A stretch of DNA of 64,000 bases. Source: Janthinobacterium sp. LM6 (GTDB taxonomy: Bacteria > Pseudomonadota > Gammaproteobacteria > Burkholderiales > Burkholderiaceae_D). The position numbers and the translations under genes were made by a program. The notes below the pieces were generated by a model, which saw only the letters and a program-made list of their open reading frames with translations, was not told the origin of the DNA and did not search any database. Where the stretch lies: assembly GCF_002002885.1 (NCBI RefSeq), contig NZ_CP019510.1, positions 2,170,001 through 2,234,000 of the forward strand, read 5' to 3'. Shown here piece after piece: positions 8,247 through 16,704 of this stretch (position 1 is the stretch's first letter; each line of letters starts with the position of its first letter).

Positions 8247-9188
8247 ATGAGCACGATGAGTACGGCGCAGCTGGCTTTGCTGGGCCTGCTGTTCCTGATT
8301 GTTTTCGCGCTGGCCTTGCTGGTGTTGCGCCTGTGCACGAGCAGTGCGGTGCAGGAGCGGCTGCAGGCGCTGGGCGATGCGGGCGCCGCCGGCGATGGCG
8401 GGCGCCATGCCAGGCGGCGCTGGCTGGCGCACGCCGTCAGCCTGACGCGCCCGCTGGCCAGGCTGTCGCTGCCGGACGAGGGCTGGGAAAGTTCGCCCAT
8501 CCGCAGCCGTTTCGTTCATGCGGGCTGGCGCAGCCAGGCCGCGCCCGCGCTGTTTTACGCGGCCAAGACAGGCTTGTTCGTGGGCTTGCCGCTGCTGGCG
8601 TATTTTTTGCTGCGCCAGGGCGGGCACAATATGCTGTTGTGGCTGGTCGCGGCGGCCGCCCTCGGTTACTACCTGCCCAATGCCTGGCTGTCGCATTGCC
8701 TGAAACAGCGTCAGCGCGAAGTGTTCGAAACCTTTCCCGATGCGCTGGACCTGATGACGGTATGTGTCGAAGCGGGGCTGGCGATGGATGCGGCGCTGGC
8801 GCGCGTGGCGCAGGAAATCGGCCTGAAAAGCGCGGTCCTGGCCGAAGAGCTGCAACTGGTGACGCTGGAGTTGCGCGCCGGCAGCGCCAAGGACAAGGCC
8901 TTGCGCAACCTGGCCCTGCGCACGGGAGTGGAAGACGTGGATGCGCTGGTGACCCTGCTGATCCAGGCCGAGCGCTTCGGCACAAGCATCGGCGCGTCGC
9001 TGCGCGTGCAGTCCGACCAGCTGCGCACCAAGCGGCGCCAGCGGGCCGAGGAAACGGCGGCCAGGATCGCCCTCAAGCTGCTGTTTCCGCTGATCTTTTT
9101 CATCTTCCCCTCGCTGATGGTCGTGCTGATGGGGCCGGCGTTCCTGCAGATCTACCGCGTGCTGCTGCCGGCCATGCGCGGCAGCTGA
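8247..9188 (+). CDS. tadC: Tad inner-membrane platform protein TadC
   Basis: A 313-residue relative of TadB. It has an N-terminal membrane segment (about residues 7-27), a central pair of membrane segments near 95-140, and a type II secretion F domain (about 155-285) containing FPDALDLMTVCVEAGLAMD, ending in a membrane segment LLFPLIFFIFPSLMVVLMGP. An in-frame ATG four codons downstream (8259) is an alternative start. It is the last gene of the Tad operon: a strong terminator follows within 20 bp. Genes for TadD and the minor pilins TadE, TadF and TadG, often found after tadC, are not present here. Confidence 0.92.
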   Translation: MSTMSTAQLALLGLLFLIVFALALLVLRLCTSSAVQERLQALGDAGAAGDGGRHARRRWLAHAVSLTRPLARLSLPDEGWESSPIRSRFVHAGWRSQAAPALFYAAKTGLFVGLPLLAYFLLRQGGHNMLLWLVAAAALGYYLPNAWLSHCLKQRQREVFETFPDALDLMTVCVEAGLAMDAALARVAQEIGLKSAVLAEELQLVTLELRAGSAKDKALRNLALRTGVEDVDALVTLLIQAERFGTSIGASLRVQSDQLRTKRRQRAEETAARIALKLLFPLIFFIFPSLMVVLMGPAFLQIYRVLLPAMRGS

Positions 9189-9203
9189 AGACTGGCCGGG
9201 CCG

Positions 9204-9243
9204 AAAAAAAAGCTGCCGGAGTCGCCTCCGGCAGCTTTTTTTA
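9204..9243. terminator. Strong bidirectional intrinsic terminator after tadC
   Basis: An 11-bp perfect stem, AGCTGCCGGAG (9211-9221) with CTCCGGCAGCT (9226-9236), encloses the loop TCGC. It is flanked by a run of A on the left and T on the right, so it can act on both strands. It closes the Tad operon and also ends the convergent suhB gene. Confidence 0.92.
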
Positions 9244-9263
9244 GTTCAACCCTTGCCTGGCAA

Positions 9264-10055
9264 TCAGGCGAATGGCGTCAGCAGGGTGATCATCTGGCCA
9301 AAGATCTTCGGGCTGGCGGCGATGACGTCGCCCTTGTACAGGTAGTCCGATTCGCCGGAAAATTCACCGACGATGCCGCCCGATTCCGTGATCATCAGGG
9401 CGCCGGCGGCGATATCCCAAGGCTTCAAGCCTTTTTCGTAGAAGCCGTCCAGGCGGCCGCAAGCGACGTAGGCCAGGTCCAGCGCGGCCGAGCCGGCGCG
9501 GCGCACGCCCTGGCTGCGTTCGCCCATGATCGCGTACATCTTCAGGTATTCGTCCAGCGCGCGGGCGCTGCCGGCCACGTAGCCGGTGCCCAGCAGGGCG
9601 TTCGAGATGCGGTCCAGCTTGGTGACGCGGATGCGTTTTTCGTTCAGGTAGGCGCCGGCGCCCTTGGTGGCCGTGAACAGGTCGTTGCGGACCGGATCGT
9701 AGATGACGGCTTGCGTGACGACGCCGCGATGCGCGAGGGCGATCGAGATGCAGTATTGCGGGAAGCCGTGGATAAAGTTGGTGGTGCCGTCGATCGGGTC
9801 GATGATCCACTGATATTCATTCTCGTCGTGCGAGTTGGCGGAAGCTCCCGATTCCTCAGCCAGGAACGCGTGGTCCGGGTAGGCTTTGGACAGCACCTCG
9901 ATGATGGCTTGTTCGGCCGCCTGGTCGACGTCGGTGACGAAATCGTTATGTTGTTTTTCAGTGACGACGACGCGGTCGAGGTCAAAAGAGGCGCGATTGA
10001 TGACGGCGGCGCCGCGGCGGGCGGCTTTGATCGCCGTGTTGAGCATTGGGTGCAT
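9264..10055 (-). CDS. suhB: Inositol-1-monophosphatase SuhB
   Basis: A 263-residue member of the Mg-dependent, Li-sensitive phosphatase family. Metal-binding motifs are intact: AEESG, then [13 protein letters not shown], and near the C terminus [12 protein letters not shown]. It hydrolyses inositol-1-phosphate; in Escherichia coli SuhB also takes part in rRNA antitermination complexes, which cannot be judged here. I use ATG 10055 ([15 protein letters not shown]), the conserved start for the family, with GGAAG about 5 bases upstream; an ATG seven codons earlier lacks this. It diverges from trmJ, a common betaproteobacterial arrangement. Confidence 0.93.
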   Translation of the reverse strand: MHPMLNTAIKAARRGAAVINRASFDLDRVVVTEKQHNDFVTDVDQAAEQAIIEVLSKAYPDHAFLAEESGASANSHDENEYQWIIDPIDGTTNFIHGFPQYCISIALAHRGVVTQAVIYDPVRNDLFTATKGAGAYLNEKRIRVTKLDRISNALLGTGYVAGSARALDEYLKMYAIMGERSQGVRRAGSAALDLAYVACGRLDGFYEKGLKPWDIAAGALMITESGGIVGEFSGESDYLYKGDVIAASPKIFGQMITLLTPFA

Positions 10056-10134
10056 GTGAGCTTCCGTTAAAAGCACGCGACCGCCCAGCGTCGCCTTTCG
10101 GCGCCGGTACGATAGAGTGCAAGAATGAATTAAA

Positions 10135-10166
10135 GAGCGGAGCGGTGCCGAAGTGGTTAAAATCCC
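10135..10166 (+). other. tRNA-like 5' fragment in the suhB-trmJ gap
   Basis: The segment GGTGCCGAAGTGGTTAAA near 10144-10161 closely resembles the 5' side and D-arm of class II tRNAs (Ser or Leu). I find no anticodon arm, variable arm, T-arm or 3' acceptor partner after it, so this is at most a remnant. It lies in the divergent promoter region between suhB and trmJ and could also be chance similarity. Confidence 0.25.
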
Positions 10167-10241
10167 GGCCTGGCGTCAGCGTTTTGTGACTCCGTTTCCC
10201 GAAATTTCCTGTATCGATACCGCGCAATAGCGCTATTTTAA

Positions 10242-11006
10242 ATGAATCTGCCCGAAATCAACACGTCTCTTTTCAAACGCCTGCGATTTATTCTTGTCGA
10301 AACTAGTCGCTCTGGCAACATTGGCGCCGTCGCGCGGGCCATGAAAACGATGGGTTTTTCCGATCTGGTGCTGGTCAATCCCCGCTTTCCCGATGCCTTG
10401 ACGGATGCGGAAGCGGTGGCCTTCGCCAGCGGCGCGCAGGATATCTTGTCCGGCGCGCGCATCGTCGGCTCCATCGCCGAGGCGCTCGAAGGCTGCAATT
10501 ACGCGGCCGCCGTCTCGGCCCGGCTGCGCGAATTTTCGCCGCCCGTCACGGCGCCGCGCGCCATCGCGGCCCAACTGGCCGCCGGCGAAGACTTGCACGC
10601 GGCCGTCATCTTCGGCAACGAGCGCTTCGGCTTGCCCAACGAAATCGTCGAGCAGTGCAATGTGCTGATCAACATCCCCGCCAATCCCGAGTATTCCTCG
10701 CTGAACCTGTCGCAGGCGGCGCAAGTCGTCGCCTACGAATGCCGCGTGGCGGCCCTCGGCGACGGGCAAATCGCCAGTCCCGTCGGCTTTCACGGCGACG
10801 CGGCCAGCCTGGCGCAGGTCGACGGCATGTATGCGCACCTGGAACAGGCGCTGGTGGCCATCGATTTCCTCGACGCCGACAACCCGAAAAAACTTATGCC
10901 AAGGTTGAAACGCCTGTTTTCGCGCACGGGGCTGGAAACGGAAGAAGTCAATATCCTGCGCGGCATCGCGCGACATATCCTGGCGGTCGCCAAAAAAGTC
11001 CCATGA
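10242..11006 (+). CDS. trmJ: tRNA (cytidine/uridine-2'-O)-methyltransferase TrmJ
   Basis: A 254-residue SPOUT-class methyltransferase. Motif 1 (FILVETSRSGNIGAVARAMK) is near the start, and the knotted SAM-binding region follows around residue 120 with VIFGNERFGLPNEI and IPANPEYSSLNLSQAAQVV. Family role: 2'-O-methylation of the nucleotide at position 32 in the anticodon loop of several tRNAs, using S-adenosylmethionine. The C-terminal 90 residues form the TrmJ-specific helical extension. Its stop codon overlaps the ATG of the following LysR gene (ATGA), so the two are probably co-transcribed. Confidence 0.93.
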   Translation: MNLPEINTSLFKRLRFILVETSRSGNIGAVARAMKTMGFSDLVLVNPRFPDALTDAEAVAFASGAQDILSGARIVGSIAEALEGCNYAAAVSARLREFSPPVTAPRAIAAQLAAGEDLHAAVIFGNERFGLPNEIVEQCNVLINIPANPEYSSLNLSQAAQVVAYECRVAALGDGQIASPVGFHGDAASLAQVDGMYAHLEQALVAIDFLDADNPKKLMPRLKRLFSRTGLETEEVNILRGIARHILAVAKKVP

Positions 11007-11905
11007 TAGAAACCCGGCTGCTGCGCCAGTTCATCGCCGTCGCCGAGGAACTCAATTTCCGCCGCGCGGCCGAACGGCTGCACATGGCGCAGCCGCCGTT
11101 GTCGCAGGCGATCCTGCGGCTGGAAGAAGCGCTCGGCTACCCCGTCTTCGAGCGCACCAACCGCAAGGTCAGCCTGACGCCGGCCGGCACGGCTTTCCTG
11201 GCCACGGCGCGCCAGGTGCTGGCCAGCCTGGAAGAGGGCGTGGCGGCCACGCGCCGCGTGGCGCAGGGCATCGAGGGCCATTTGCGCCTCAGTTTCATCC
11301 ACATCACCCCGTATGCCCACGTATTGACGGCCTTGCGTGCGTTTCGTGCCGCCTCGCCCGCCGTGCAATTCACCTTGCGCGAAGCGTCGACGCAGCAGCA
11401 GGTCGAGTGGCTGGAGCGGGGCGAGGTCGATATCGCCCTGCTGCGCGCGCCGGGCCGCAGCACGCCGGGCCTGCGCTTCGAGCGCCTGTCCGGCGAAGAC
11501 ATCCTTGTTGCGCTGCCGTTGAACCACCGCTGCGCGGGGCAGGCGCGGGTGGACCTGGCGGATATGGCCGGTGACGATTTCGTCGCCTCGCCGCGCGAAC
11601 TGGGCCAGGGTTTCCACGACCAGCTGGCCAGCCTGTGCCTGCATGCGGGCTTCGTGCCGCAGGTGGCGCAGCAGGCGCGCCGTTTGCAAACGGTGCTGGG
11701 ACTGGTGGCGGCCGGTTTTGGTTCGGCCCTGCTGCCGGCCAGCCTGGCGGCGTCCATGCCGGCCGGCGTCGTCATGCTGCCGCTGGCAAGCAGTGCGCCC
11801 GCGCCGCTGCGCCAGCTCGACCTGTACATGGCGTGGGACCCGCGGCGCACGTCTCCCGTGCGCGAGCGGCTGCTGGCGCAATTGCGGCACTTTTCCCCGC
11901 ATTGA
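11003..11905 (+). CDS. LysR-family transcriptional regulator
   Basis: A 300-residue LysR regulator. The winged helix-turn-helix is at residues about 3-62 (FIAVAEELNFRRAAERLHMA then QPPLSQAILRLEEALG). A co-inducer binding domain of the periplasmic-binding type (about 90-295) follows. The ATG overlaps the stop of trmJ. The next gene on the same strand is an MFS exporter 90 bp away, which is the most likely target. The effector cannot be told from sequence. The 90-bp gap contains an AT-rich stretch (11925-11950) suited to a promoter and a LysR binding site, but I see no clear T-N11-A dyad that I would name. Confidence 0.9.
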   Translation: MIETRLLRQFIAVAEELNFRRAAERLHMAQPPLSQAILRLEEALGYPVFERTNRKVSLTPAGTAFLATARQVLASLEEGVAATRRVAQGIEGHLRLSFIHITPYAHVLTALRAFRAASPAVQFTLREASTQQQVEWLERGEVDIALLRAPGRSTPGLRFERLSGEDILVALPLNHRCAGQARVDLADMAGDDFVASPRELGQGFHDQLASLCLHAGFVPQVAQQARRLQTVLGLVAAGFGSALLPASLAASMPAGVVMLPLASSAPAPLRQLDLYMAWDPRRTSPVRERLLAQLRHFSPH

Positions 11906-11995
11906 GACTTTGAACGTCTCGTTTCAAGATAAATAAGATATTTTACAGATGGTGATCGCGGGGCCAGCATGGCGTTTTGATTGTCAGGAACTGCC

Positions 11996-13201
11996 ATGTC
12001 CACCATATCCTCGCGCACAGTGCTGCCGTCCGCCGCGCTGCCACTCTCCATTTATCTGCTCTCCCTGTGCAGCTTCGCCTTCGGCTTGTGCGAATTCATC
12101 GCCGCCGGCCTGTTGACGCCCATGGCGCGCGACCTGCACGCCAGCGTGGCGGCAGCCGGCGGCGCCATCGCCGCGTATGCGCTGGGGGCGGCCATCGGCG
12201 CGCCCGTGCTGACGGCCCTGCTGGCGCGCCGGCCCGTGCGCCAGGTGCTGGTGGCCACCATGTTCGTGCTGGCGGCCGGCAGCGTGGCCATGGCGGCCGC
12301 GCCGGCGCTGGGCGCGCTGCTCGGTGTGCGCTTTGCCGTCGGCCTGGCGCATGGCGTGTTCATGGCCATCGCCTCGCATGCGGCCACCAGCCTGGTCGAC
12401 CCGTCGCGCGCGGGCCGGGCGCTGTCCATCGTCTGGCTCGGCCTGACCCTGGCGCTGGCGGGCGGCGTGCCGCTGGGGACGTGGCTGGGCGCCGTCGCGT
12501 CGTGGCGCTGGGTGTTTGCGGCCATCGGCGTGCTGGCCCTGTGCGGCGGCGCGGGCTTGCGCCTGGCCATGCCGGCCGCGCGCCAGCAGGCCGCCGCCGT
12601 ATCGGCCCTGGCCAGCCTGCGCGCCATCCTGCAACCGCCCCTGCTGCTGGCGGCGGGTGTGGCGGCGCTGGTCAGCGTGGCTACCTTCAGTTTTTTTACC
12701 TATATTTCTCCCTTCCTGCTGCAGCTGGGCGGGCTCGATGCGGACTGGCTGGGCGCCGCCATGCTGTGCTTTGGCGCGTGCGCCATCGGCGGCAATCTGC
12801 TGGGCGGCTGGTGCGCGGACCGCCCCCAGGCGCTGCGCGCCACCATGCTGGCCCTGGCCGCGCTGGTGCTCAATCTGCTGGCCTTTTATCTGCTGCGCGC
12901 CCATCCTCTGGCCATGCTGGCCCTGTGCGGCACGTTGGGCTTGCTGTTCTTTGCCCTCGTGACCCTGTCGACCATGCGCCTCTTGCTTCTGGCGCAACGG
13001 CATTGCCCGGGCAGCGACGCCGTGGCGGCGGGCCTGAATATCGCCGCCTTCAATGCGGGGACGGCGCTTGGCGGCGCACTGGGCGGTGCGCTGATCGTCG
13101 CCTTCGGCTTGCCCAGCATCGCCATCGGCGGCGCGCTGGCGGCGCTGCTGGCCATGCTGCTGCTGTGCCTACAGTCGCGCAAACTAGACTCTCCGCTCTA
13201 G
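11996..13201 (+). CDS. MFS transporter of the DHA1 (AraJ/NepI-like) type
   Basis: A 401-residue protein with twelve hydrophobic segments, beginning with IYLLSLCSFAFGLCEFIAAG, a signature of the DHA1 drug or sugar efflux group. The motif A region between helices 2 and 3 reads LLARRPVRQV, a weak version of the family consensus. The start at ATG 11996 has AGGAA (11986-11990) upstream; an in-frame TTG at 11981 is less likely. It follows a LysR regulator, a common arrangement for inducible efflux genes. Substrate is unknown; proton-coupled export of a small organic compound is the family expectation. Confidence 0.87.
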   Translation: MSTISSRTVLPSAALPLSIYLLSLCSFAFGLCEFIAAGLLTPMARDLHASVAAAGGAIAAYALGAAIGAPVLTALLARRPVRQVLVATMFVLAAGSVAMAAAPALGALLGVRFAVGLAHGVFMAIASHAATSLVDPSRAGRALSIVWLGLTLALAGGVPLGTWLGAVASWRWVFAAIGVLALCGGAGLRLAMPAARQQAAAVSALASLRAILQPPLLLAAGVAALVSVATFSFFTYISPFLLQLGGLDADWLGAAMLCFGACAIGGNLLGGWCADRPQALRATMLALAALVLNLLAFYLLRAHPLAMLALCGTLGLLFFALVTLSTMRLLLLAQRHCPGSDAVAAGLNIAAFNAGTALGGALGGALIVAFGLPSIAIGGALAALLAMLLLCLQSRKLDSPL

Positions 13202-13273
13202 TTTTTGCGTTCAAACGCCCGCTGCCTTTGGCGTACACTGGCCTGCAAAAGGCTGTACAAAACAAGGGGAGAC

Positions 13274-13801
13274 ATGGCAATGCAACGCAGATCGTTTCTG
13301 AAACTGGGCGTGTTTGGGGCCTGCGCGCTGGTAGCCGGCGGCGCCGCGTACCGGCTGGTGCGCGGACCGTCGCCCCCTGGCCGCTTCGTGCTCGATGGCG
13401 CGGCGCGCGCGGCGCTGGCCGCCATCGTGCCGGCCATGCTGGGCAGCGCGCTGCCGCGGGAAGCGGCTGCGCGGGCCGCGGCGCTCGATGGCGCCATCGC
13501 CGGCGTGGACACGGCCATCCGCGGCTTGCCCCTGGCGGCGCAGCAGGAAGTGCAGGATTTGTTCGGTTTGCTGGCGCTGGCACCCGCGCGGCGCTTCGTC
13601 GCCGGCGTAAAAGATGGCTGGCGCGAAGCCGACCCCGCCCAGGTGGCCGCCTTTCTGCAGTCGTGGCGCACGCATCGCCTGGCCACCTTGCAGACGGCCT
13701 ACCTGGCCCTGCACGACCTGATCCTCGGCGCCTGGTATGCCGATGCCGCCCACTGGGCCGCCATCGGCTATCCGGGACCGCTGCCCGAACTGAGCGCATA
13801 A
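13274..13801 (+). CDS. Tat-signal small subunit of a GMC-type dehydrogenase (gluconate 2-dehydrogenase subunit 3-like)
   Basis: A 175-residue protein with a clear twin-arginine signal: RRSFLKLG followed by a hydrophobic stretch ending near residue 25. The mature part is helical, with FVLDGAARAALAAIVPAMLG near the start, resembling the small (gamma) subunits that accompany FAD-dependent dehydrogenases such as gluconate, sorbitol and glucose dehydrogenases. In those enzymes the small subunit carries the Tat signal and takes the signal-less flavoprotein to the periplasm. The flavoprotein gene starts 8 bp downstream and has no signal peptide of its own, in line with this. The start is supported by AAGGGGA (13264-13270). 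Confidence 0.75.
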   Translation: MAMQRRSFLKLGVFGACALVAGGAAYRLVRGPSPPGRFVLDGAARAALAAIVPAMLGSALPREAAARAAALDGAIAGVDTAIRGLPLAAQQEVQDLFGLLALAPARRFVAGVKDGWREADPAQVAAFLQSWRTHRLATLQTAYLALHDLILGAWYADAAHWAAIGYPGPLPELSA

Positions 13802-13808
13802 GGCATCC

Positions 13809-15449
13809 ATGAGCACATCCCCCATTCCTGACCCCATCGCCATCGGCGTGGCCGGCGGCTGGAGCGTCACCGACGCCAGCACCCTGAATGCCGACCGCAG
13901 TTTCGAGGCCGATGTCGTCGTCATCGGCAGCGGCGCCGGCGGCGGCGTGACGGCGGAAATCCTTGCGCTGGCCGGCCTGAAGGTCTTGATCGTCGAGGAG
14001 GGCGGCTTGAAGTCCTCGCAAGACTTCAAGATGCGCGAAGCGCAGGCCTATCCCGCGCTGTACCAGGAATCGGCCGCGCGCAAGACGCGCGACAAGGCGA
14101 TCAATATCCTGCAGGGGCGCACCGTGGGCGGTTCGACCACCGTCAACTGGACGTCGAGCTTCCGCACGCCGCCCGGCACCCTCGATTACTGGCGCAAGCA
14201 TTTTGGCTTGTCCGGCTATTCCGTGGACGCCATGGCGCCGTGGTTCGCCATGATGGAAAAACGCCTGCACGTGAGCGACTGGGCCGCGCCGCCCAACGAG
14301 AACAACGACTTGTTGCGCCGCGGCGCCGCGGTGCTGGGCATCCCTACGGCCGCCATCCGGCGCAACGTGAACGGCTGCTGGAACCTCGGCTACTGCGGCA
14401 TGGGCTGCCCGACCAACGCCAAGCAATCGATGCTGGTGACGACGATTCCGTCTGCGCTGGCGCTGGGCGCGGGCCTGCTCGTGCATGCGCGCGCCGAGCG
14501 CTTCAGCTTCAAGGGCGAGCGCATCGACAGCCTGCAAGTCACCGCGCTGGACGCTGCCGGCCAGGCGCCGACGGGCGTGCGCCTTACCTTGCGCGCGAAA
14601 CACTTTGTGCTGGCCGGCGGCGCCATCAATTCGCCCGCGCTGCTGCTGCGTTCGCAGGCGCCCGATCCGCACGGCTTGCTGGGCCGGCGCACCTTCCTGC
14701 ATCCGACGGTGATTTCGGCGGGCTTGTTCAAGCAGCGCGTCGACGCCTATGCGGGCGCGCCGCAGACGATTTATTCCGACCATTTCCTGCACACGGCGCC
14801 CATCGACGGCCCCATCGGCTACAAGCTCGAAGCGCCGCCCCTGCATCCGCTGCTGATGGCTACCACCATGGGCGGCTTCGGCGACGAGCATGCGCGCACC
14901 ATGCGCGACTTCCCCCATGCGCACGCCTTGCTGGCGCTGCTGCGCGACGGCTTTCACCATGAAGCGGCGGGCGGCAGCGTCTCCATCGACAGCTTCGGCG
15001 CGCCCGTGCTCGACTATCCGCTCACGCCCTTCATCTGGGATGGCGTGCGGCGCGCGCTGCTGTCGATGGCGGAAATCCAGTTCGCGGCCGGCGCGCGGAG
15101 CGTGTATCCCGTGCACGAGCTGGCCAGCCACTACACCAGCTGGACGCAGGCGAAACAGGCCATCGGCGTCTTGCCGATGAAGGCGCTGCTGGCGCGCGTG
15201 GTGTCGGCCCACGTGATGGGCGGCTGCGCCATGTCGGACGATGCGCGCCTGGGCGTGACGGGCGCCGACGGCCGCTACCACGGCGTGCGCAATTTGTCCG
15301 TGCACGACGGCTCGCTGTTTCCCACCTCGATCGGCGCCAATCCGCAGCTGACCTTGTATGCGCTGGCCGCGCGCCTGGCCAGCGGCCTGGCGCGGGAGCT
15401 GACGGGCAAGCCGGCGCCCGTGCCGTTGCCCGCTGCGGTCACGGCATGA
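13809..15449 (+). CDS. GMC-family FAD oxidoreductase with a C-x5-C-x3-C motif
   Basis: A 546-residue glucose-methanol-choline oxidoreductase. The FAD-binding GSGAGG motif is at residues 40-45, preceded by ADVVVI. The C-terminal GMC_oxred_C region has HVMGGCAM and GANPQLTLYALAARLA, with the His and Asn expected at the active site. Residues C190, C196 and C200 form C-x5-C-x3-C, the spacing I know for the [3Fe-4S] ligands of Burkholderia FAD glucose dehydrogenase; whether a cluster binds here is inference. No signal peptide is visible, so export with the upstream Tat subunit is likely. Its last codons overlap the lipase start (ATGA). No dedicated cytochrome gene is in this unit. Substrate is likely an alcohol or sugar. 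Confidence 0.88.
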   Translation: MSTSPIPDPIAIGVAGGWSVTDASTLNADRSFEADVVVIGSGAGGGVTAEILALAGLKVLIVEEGGLKSSQDFKMREAQAYPALYQESAARKTRDKAINILQGRTVGGSTTVNWTSSFRTPPGTLDYWRKHFGLSGYSVDAMAPWFAMMEKRLHVSDWAAPPNENNDLLRRGAAVLGIPTAAIRRNVNGCWNLGYCGMGCPTNAKQSMLVTTIPSALALGAGLLVHARAERFSFKGERIDSLQVTALDAAGQAPTGVRLTLRAKHFVLAGGAINSPALLLRSQAPDPHGLLGRRTFLHPTVISAGLFKQRVDAYAGAPQTIYSDHFLHTAPIDGPIGYKLEAPPLHPLLMATTMGGFGDEHARTMRDFPHAHALLALLRDGFHHEAAGGSVSIDSFGAPVLDYPLTPFIWDGVRRALLSMAEIQFAAGARSVYPVHELASHYTSWTQAKQAIGVLPMKALLARVVSAHVMGGCAMSDDARLGVTGADGRYHGVRNLSVHDGSLFPTSIGANPQLTLYALAARLASGLARELTGKPAPVPLPAAVTA

Positions 15450-16402
15450 TCGCGCGCATCCTCAAGTGGCTGATGCTGCTGCAGGTACTGGCCGTGCTGG
15501 GCGTGGCGTACCTGGCCATGCAGGCGTGGGGCGTCGCCTCGCCCGTCGCGGCCCTGCTGCTGGGAGCTGCCCTGCTGCTGGCCGTGCGCGCGCTGGTCGT
15601 GGCGCGCAATTTCCGGGAAAGCCGGCATCTTGGCAGCCCCGTGCCGCCGGAGCATCAGTTGGGCGTGCGGGGCGCCGCGCGGCTGTTCCTGGGCGAGTTG
15701 CGCGCCACCCTGTGGACATCGTCGTGGGGCATGTTGCGTCCGCGCCTGCATGCGGCCGGCACCGTCGCTGGCCAGGGCCTGCCGGTGCTGCTGATCCACG
15801 GCTATGTGTGCAACCGCGGCTACTGGGCGCAGCTGAGCCGGCAGCTGGCGCGGGCCGGCATCGCGCACGACGGCGTCGACCTGGAACCGATAGGCGCCGA
15901 CATCGAGGACTTCGTGCCGCAGGTCGAGCAAGCCATCGCGGCGCTGTGCGCCCGCACGGGCAGTGACCGCGCCATCATCGTCGCCCACAGCATGGGCGGC
16001 CTGGTGGCGCGCGCCTGGCTGCGCCATTACGGCGCGGCCCGCGTGGCGCGCATCGTCACCATCGGCACGCCGCACCACGGCACGGCGCTGGCCAACCTGG
16101 CGGCGGGCGCCAATGCGCGCCAGATGAGCCGTATCCATGGCGCGCCGAGCGGCTGGCTGGCGCAGCTGGCCGCCAGCGAGACGCCGGAACTGCGCGCCCT
16201 GATCACGTCGATGTATTCGCACCACGATAATATTGTCGCGCCGCAATCTTCTGCGCACTTGCCCGGCGCGCGCAATCTCGCCTTCGGCGGCATCGGCCAC
16301 GTGGCGCTGGCCAGCGATGCGCGCGTGCTGCGCCAGCTGTTGGAAGAAATCACTATCAAGACCGAAGTCGCCCAGCCCCCATCTTCCCCCCGTTTTGCCT
16401 GA
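15446..16402 (+). CDS. Alpha/beta-hydrolase, triacylglycerol lipase-like, membrane anchored
   Basis: A 318-residue protein with two N-terminal hydrophobic segments (about residues 8-28 and 32-52), then an alpha/beta-hydrolase domain. The oxyanion region LLIHGYVCNRGYW and the nucleophile elbow AHSMGG are evident; HHDNIV and GHVALASD supply the probable catalytic Asp and His. The overall pattern is that of bacterial lipases and PGAP1-like hydrolases. The start overlaps the stop of the GMC gene, so the hydrolase and the dehydrogenase are probably made together; a pathway in which ester cleavage releases an alcohol for oxidation is plausible but inferred. The last 15 residues are outside the fold. 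Confidence 0.85.
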   Translation: MIARILKWLMLLQVLAVLGVAYLAMQAWGVASPVAALLLGAALLLAVRALVVARNFRESRHLGSPVPPEHQLGVRGAARLFLGELRATLWTSSWGMLRPRLHAAGTVAGQGLPVLLIHGYVCNRGYWAQLSRQLARAGIAHDGVDLEPIGADIEDFVPQVEQAIAALCARTGSDRAIIVAHSMGGLVARAWLRHYGAARVARIVTIGTPHHGTALANLAAGANARQMSRIHGAPSGWLAQLAASETPELRALITSMYSHHDNIVAPQSSAHLPGARNLAFGGIGHVALASDARVLRQLLEEITIKTEVAQPPSSPRFA

Positions 16403-16704
16403 ATCCTGTTGTGTTTTATCTGCATGGCAAGACTGTCTCTTTTGACTCTGCTGTTGCCCGTGTTTAACAGCGCCATGGGCAGAAAATGCTGTTTTCCACT
16501 GGCGTACTGTATTAAGCTAACGTCAGAAGACGGCTGGCGGAAATTTGTTCCCGAGGCCGCTTGCGAAGCTCTGCAGGTACCCTGCGGGCAGATATTTTTC
16601 TGGATGTATGGCAAGATGTTATAGGATTGTTATGTTGGCCGCGCATGCGGAAAGTTGAACGCAGGCGGAAAATGAGTCCATGCAGTTTTTATTGGGGGCG
16701 CTAA
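16403..16704. other. Intergenic region before the c-di-GMP enzyme
   Basis: About 300 bp without a convincing gene. A short open frame of roughly 65 codons runs through 16425-16624, but it lacks a ribosome site and any recognisable feature. The downstream part (16600-16640) is AT-rich and may hold the promoter of the following gene. GGGGG at about 16694-16698 is the likely ribosome site for the TTG start at 16705. No terminator hairpin with a T-run is evident after the lipase gene. Confidence 0.5.

Noticed and set aside
4617-8855. A 1412-codon open frame on the minus strand across the Tad genes
   Set aside because: It is a shadow of the high-GC Tad genes, is rich in Arg, His, Gln and Ala, matches no family, and the plus-strand genes explain the region fully.
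10135-10240. A functional tRNA gene between suhB and trmJ
   Set aside because: Only the 5' and D-arm part resembles a tRNA; no anticodon stem, T-arm or 3' acceptor strand can be found.
16425-16624. A roughly 65-codon gene between the lipase and the c-di-GMP enzyme
   Set aside because: No ribosome site and no conserved pattern; frame openness is expected by chance at this length.
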